Source of the DNA: Pseudomonadota bacterium
Lineage (GTDB): Bacteria > Pseudomonadota > Gammaproteobacteria > UBA4575
Assembly: GCA_009839635.1 (NCBI GenBank)
Contig: VXPJ01000050.1
Coordinates: 1-10,771, forward strand
Direction: 5' to 3'
Length of the DNA: 10,771 nucleotides
Under the pieces are notes generated by a model. It was not told the origin of the DNA and made no database searches. It was given only the letters and a program-made list of their open reading frames with translations. The position numbers were made by a program, and so were the translations under genes. This document shows, piece after piece, positions 7,763 through 10,771 of the stretch; within the stretch, counting starts at the first letter, position 1; the number at the start of each line of letters is the position of its first letter.

Positions 7763-7790
7763 TGGGTGCATGGCGGTGCTGGACTGGCTG

Positions 7791-8417
7791 CTAGTAGGTT
7801 TTGCGACTGGCAAACGCCTGTGCAATTGTGTTTTGATCGACAAACTCCAGTTCGCCGCCTACCGGCACTCCCTGCGCCAGGCGGGTGGTCTTGATGCCCT
7901 GCTTGGCTGCCATTTCATTCAATACATGTGCAGTCACTTCACCTTCGACTGTCGAGTTGGTTGCCAAAATCACCTCGTCCACAGCCTCTTCTGAAAAGCG
8001 CCTCTCCAGAATCGGCAATCCGAGTTCCTGGGGGCCGATTCCATCCAGCGGGGAAAGACTGCCCATCAACACAAAGTACAGACCCTTGTAATCCGTACTC
8101 TTCTCAATGGTGAAGACATCTGCGGGGTTCTCCACGACACAGATTTTCGTGCGGACCCTTGAGGCATCCAGACAGATCGAGCAGGACTCATGCTCGGTAA
8201 AAATGCGGCAATTTTTGCAGTGTCCGATTTCATCGATAGCCCGGTTCAGGGCATCTGCCAGACCTTTCGCACCCTCCCGGTTGCGCTGCAGCAGGTGAAA
8301 TGCCATGCGCTGCGCAGACTTTGGACCAACCCCGGGGAGACATTGCAGGGATTCGATCAGCAGGCTCAGCAGCGATGGCGGAGCCAGTTCACCGTCATCC
8401 AGATAATTGACGGACAT
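7791..8417 (-). CDS. recR: Recombination protein RecR
   Basis: RecR acts with RecF and RecO to load RecA on gapped DNA in recombinational repair. The product has 208 residues (E. coli 201). An N-terminal helix-hairpin-helix is seen at about 22-45 (LPGVGPKSAQRMAFHLL). A four-cysteine zinc site follows (C67, C70, C79, C82). The Toprim domain spans about 90-185 with VVENPADVFTIE, YFVLMGSLSPLDGIGP and ATNSTVEGE, and the Walker-B-like end GVPVGGELEFVD. ATG 8417 begins 6 bases after the ybaB stop. There is no clear Shine-Dalgarno sequence, so translation is probably coupled to ybaB. The dnaX-ybaB-recR order is widespread in bacteria and supports the call. Confidence 0.97.
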   Translation of the reverse strand: MSVNYLDDGELAPPSLLSLLIESLQCLPGVGPKSAQRMAFHLLQRNREGAKGLADALNRAIDEIGHCKNCRIFTEHESCSICLDASRVRTKICVVENPADVFTIEKSTDYKGLYFVLMGSLSPLDGIGPQELGLPILERRFSEEAVDEVILATNSTVEGEVTAHVLNEMAAKQGIKTTRLAQGVPVGGELEFVDQNTIAQAFASRKTY

Positions 8418-8423
8418 ACCGGG

Positions 8424-8756
8424 TCAAAAAGGCAACTTCATTCCGCCCGGCAGATCCAAGCCGCTGGCCAGGCTGGAGAACCGATCCTTGGTGGACTGGT
8501 CCACCTTGTTGGATGCATCGTTGAGCGCTGCTGCAATCAGGTCTTCCAGCATGTCCTTGTCCTCCTTCAACAGGCTCTCATCGATATGCACCTTGCGCAC
8601 CTCGTGTTTCCCGGTCATCACGATAGTCACCAGGCCACCACCTGACTTGCCCTCGACCTCGAGATTTTTCAACTCCTCCTGCGCCTTTTTCATGTCTTCC
8701 TGCATCTGCTGCGCTTTTTTCATCAAGTTTCCGAGTCCACCTTGCATGACAGTCAT
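8424..8756 (-). CDS. ybaB: Nucleoid-associated protein YbaB/EbfC
   Basis: A small DNA-binding protein of the YbaB/EbfC family, which forms dimers with protruding helices and associates with the nucleoid. The product has 110 residues (E. coli 109). It has the N-terminal GGLGNLMKKAQQMQEDMKKAQEEL helix, the central sheet (GLVTIVMTGKHEVRKVHID), LEDLIAAALNDA and the C-terminal SGLDLPGGMKLPF. ATG 8756 overlaps the dnaX stop as ATGA, but the GGAG there is only one base away. The in-frame ATG at 8747 (MQGGLGNL) has that GGAG 10 bases upstream and gives an N-terminus like the Pseudomonas protein, so the true start may be 8747. It is translationally linked to dnaX on one side and recR on the other. Confidence 0.95.
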   Translation of the reverse strand: MTVMQGGLGNLMKKAQQMQEDMKKAQEELKNLEVEGKSGGGLVTIVMTGKHEVRKVHIDESLLKEDKDMLEDLIAAALNDASNKVDQSTKDRFSSLASGLDLPGGMKLPF

Positions 8757-10330
8757 TCTCCAATGGGTTTTACTGAACCTGCGACAACCTCTGCACCAAA
8801 ACTTGATCTGAATGCCTTGACGACCTCGTCCTCTTCGACCTGTTTTTCGACCAGAGACTGCCTTTCTTCCATTGCACGGGTTTTCTTCTTTGCCGGGGTA
8901 TCAATGTCCTGATCTGTAGGCTCGATTTCCAACTCCACATCTCGATTGAAGTACGCCTGCAATGCCTCCTGCAATTTCCGGCGCGCATTCGGGATAGCAA
9001 TGCCTTCATGCTGTTTCGCCAGATTTAAAACCACCCTGTCCCGGGTGGCCGTTTTCACGCTACAGCTTGAAGCCAGCGAATGTGCAGCGCCCTGTATGCC
9101 CAGCTTTTCAACCAGTTCGGGCCAGGATCCGTTTTTGACAAGCTCGCCGATTGTTTTTTCGGCTCCCGGTTCCGTGCTGTCTTGAACGTCCCTGGGCACG
9201 GTATCGTTGCGAGGTGCCCGCACTTCCTGTCCTGCCAAATCCTGGCCCGCAGGGCGAAATGCAAGCATGCGCAGCAATGTCATTTCCAGCGCACTTTGCT
9301 GCGAGGTGTGCAGGTACAAGTCGCGGCGCCCGACCAGCGCGATCTGGTAAAACAGTTGCACATCCTCGGGGCTCAGCCGTTTGCTTAACTTACCTGCAAG
9401 CGCATCATCGGACCCTGTGCTATGCGTGGCATCCGGCACCGCCTGGGAGATTGCAGCCTGGTGGAGTATATCGATCATGTCATCAAGCAAGCTGCCGAAA
9501 TCGGCTGAAAGCTGCGCCAGTTCATGCGAACACTGCATGATTTCCGCAGCGTTCTCATCGATCAGCGCCTGCACCAGTTTTTGCATATACTCTCTCGGTA
9601 CGGTGCCCAGCATTTCATGCATGGCGCTGTCAGTGACGTTTTCCTTGCTGTAAGCAATCGCCTGGTCCAGCAGGCTCAATGCATCACGCATGCTGCCATC
9701 GGCAACCCGTGCGATGGAGTACAGGGCCGGCCTTTCGAACGGCACGTTCTCGGCCTGCATGATCATTTCCAGTTGCTGTACTACTGCATCCTCCGGGAGT
9801 TTTTTCAGGTTGAACTGCAGACAGCGCGACAGCACGGTCATCGGCAGTTTCTGCGGGTCCGTGGTCGCCAGCAAGAACTTCACGTGCGGTGGCGGCTCTT
9901 CCAGAGTCTTCAGCAAAGCGTTGAAACTGTGTCCCGACAGCATATGGACTTCATCGATCAGGTACACCTTGAAATGACCCCGGGTCGGGCTGTACTGAAC
10001 GTTATCAAGCAACTCGCGGGTATCCTCTACCTTGGTGCGCGAGGCTGCATCCACTTCGATGAGATCAATGTATCTGCCCTCATCGATTTCCTGGCAAGCA
10101 CTGCATGCGCCGCAGGGCTTGGCGCTGGCGCCTTTCTCACAATTCAGGCACTTGGCAAAAATCCGTGCCAGAGTCGTCTTGCCTACCCCCCGTGTTCCCG
10201 TGAACAGATAGGCATGATGCAGCCGCTGCTGGTCCAGGGCATTCGAAAGCGCTTTTACAACATGTACCTGGCCTACAACCTCGGCAAAGTTCCCGGGCCG
10301 CCACTTGCGTGCTAATGCTTGATAACTCAT
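8753..10330 (-). CDS. dnaX: DNA polymerase III subunit tau (DnaX)
   Basis: DnaX is the AAA+ clamp-loader subunit that also tethers the polymerase core and helicase. The product has 525 residues against 643 in E. coli. The clamp-loader domains are complete: MSYQALARKWRP, Walker A GTRGVGKT (45-52), zinc cysteines C64, C73, C76 and C79, Walker B LIDEVHML (124-131), SRC with the arginine finger (168-170), sensor 2 GSMRDALSL, and domain III to about 360. The linker at 360-391 is very short. The C-terminal polymerase-binding domain is present (about 392-525, ending FGAEVVAGSVKPIGE, like the E. coli tail). The missing ~120 residues are mainly the linker where E. coli has its gamma frameshift site. 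The ribosome binding site is weak. It lies 39 bases after the SRP RNA and may share its promoter. Confidence 0.97.
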   Translation of the reverse strand: MSYQALARKWRPGNFAEVVGQVHVVKALSNALDQQRLHHAYLFTGTRGVGKTTLARIFAKCLNCEKGASAKPCGACSACQEIDEGRYIDLIEVDAASRTKVEDTRELLDNVQYSPTRGHFKVYLIDEVHMLSGHSFNALLKTLEEPPPHVKFLLATTDPQKLPMTVLSRCLQFNLKKLPEDAVVQQLEMIMQAENVPFERPALYSIARVADGSMRDALSLLDQAIAYSKENVTDSAMHEMLGTVPREYMQKLVQALIDENAAEIMQCSHELAQLSADFGSLLDDMIDILHQAAISQAVPDATHSTGSDDALAGKLSKRLSPEDVQLFYQIALVGRRDLYLHTSQQSALEMTLLRMLAFRPAGQDLAGQEVRAPRNDTVPRDVQDSTEPGAEKTIGELVKNGSWPELVEKLGIQGAAHSLASSCSVKTATRDRVVLNLAKQHEGIAIPNARRKLQEALQAYFNRDVELEIEPTDQDIDTPAKKKTRAMEERQSLVEKQVEEDEVVKAFRSSFGAEVVAGSVKPIGE

Positions 10331-10369
10331 TGCCGGGATTCTTGCAGGCTTTTCTGTCTCGATTGCGGG

Positions 10370-10481
<112 letters not shown>

Positions 10482-10487
10482 ATCTTG

Positions 10488-10515
10488 ACTATAACCTAAC
10501 CGTCTGAGTTTTGAA
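10488..10515 (-). promoter_or_regulatory. Sigma-70-type promoter of the SRP RNA gene
   Basis: On the minus strand, TATAGT (10493-10488; 5 of 6 to TATAAT) is preceded at 16 bases by TTCAAA (10515-10510; 4 of 6 to TTGACA). Transcription would begin about 7 bases later, near 10481, exactly where the paired SRP RNA begins. It may also drive dnaX-ybaB-recR, as no terminator is seen between. Confidence 0.6.
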
Positions 10516-10540
10516 AACAAAGAGGCGGGACTGCACAGAC

Positions 10541-10753
10541 TCAGCGTTCTCCGCGGGCCTCCATGATCATGAGATCCAGAACCTCTTGGCTGGTGATCAT
10601 GCCGAGAAACTTTTCGGACCCCTCCTCCAGTACCGGCATCACGGTGAGCGAGTTCTCTGTCATTTTCTGCAATGCATCCTCCACCGGTTCGCTGGATCGG
10701 ACACATGGCGGGTCACGGCGCACGAACTTGCCGACATGCGTGCTCGCCCCCAA
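10541..10753 (-). CDS. CBS-domain protein, C-terminal part, probably broken or truncated
   Basis: The translation holds one CBS domain over about 55 residues (RRDPPCVRSSEPVEDALQKM, then LTVMPVLEEGSEKFLGMITSQEVLDLMI), ending at a stop at 10541. CBS domains usually occur in pairs and bind adenosine nucleotides to regulate an attached transporter or enzyme, so this looks like the last half of a pair. The only in-window start is a TTG at 10753 with no ribosome binding site. Upstream in frame there is a TAA at 10768-10766, just beyond a run of seven A (10760-10754). Either an indel in that run breaks a longer gene reaching past the window, or this is a small single-CBS gene. A ClC-type channel tail is one possible parent, but nothing here proves it. 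Confidence 0.6.
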   Translation of the reverse strand: MGASTHVGKFVRRDPPCVRSSEPVEDALQKMTENSLTVMPVLEEGSEKFLGMITSQEVLDLMIMEARGER

Positions 10754-10771
10754 TTTTTTTGGCAGTTAACG

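Noticed and set aside
7634..7843. 69-residue minus-strand frame between recR and orn with a CKTCKK motif
   Set aside because: It overlaps both recR and orn, has no ribosome binding site or recognisable domain, and its composition looks non-coding.
8879..8893. GCAAAGAAGAAAACC as a programmed frameshift site for gamma production
   Set aside because: In the dnaX frame it reads A AAG AAG AAA ACC, which is not an X-XXY-YYZ heptamer. It lies only 45 codons from the stop, and the -1 frame has no early stop, so it would not give a gamma-like product.
9524..10315. 263-residue plus-strand open frame
   Set aside because: It is antisense to the conserved clamp-loader domains of dnaX and has no recognisable family.

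Overview
The window looks like a conserved chromosomal block from a gammaproteobacterium with moderately high GC. Every protein resembles the E. coli or Pseudomonas family member. The order nadB (divergent) / rpoE-rseA-rseB-degQ(mucD)-lepA is the one I know from Pseudomonas, and SRP RNA-dnaX-ybaB-recR is also a known bacterial order. These identifications come from reading the translations, not from searches. I see no mobile element, CRISPR array, tRNA, defence gene or other clearly accessory feature.

Left part (1-5258, all minus strand): an envelope-stress operon. It encodes the ECF sigma factor RpoE (AlgU type), its membrane anti-sigma factor RseA (MucA), the periplasmic regulator RseB (MucB) and a periplasmic DegQ/MucD trypsin-like protease with two PDZ domains. 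The translation factor LepA (EF4) follows and is cut by the window edge. No rseC/mucC lies between rseB and the protease. A candidate sigma-E-type promoter sits about 50 bases upstream of rpoE and suggests autoregulation.

Middle (5450-7701): nadB (L-aspartate oxidase, NAD synthesis) is the only plus-strand gene. It diverges from rpoE, and its 3' end overlaps the convergent orn (oligoribonuclease) by 25 bp.

Right part (7791-10771, minus strand): recR, ybaB/ebfC and dnaX are packed with a 4-base overlap (dnaX/ybaB) and a 6-base gap (ybaB/recR), so they are probably one transcript serving replication and recombinational repair. The DnaX protein has an unusually short linker that lacks the region holding the E. 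coli frameshift site. Upstream is a roughly 112-nt SRP (4.5S) RNA gene with a recognisable promoter. At the right edge is a single CBS domain, probably the C-terminal end of a larger protein, interrupted by an in-frame stop beside a run of seven A.

Most of the window is ordinary housekeeping sequence. The points worth a second look are the sigma-E promoter, the missing rseC with an inverted repeat in its place, the short DnaX linker with an open -1 frame into ybaB, and the broken CBS reading frame. I found no convincing undescribed system.
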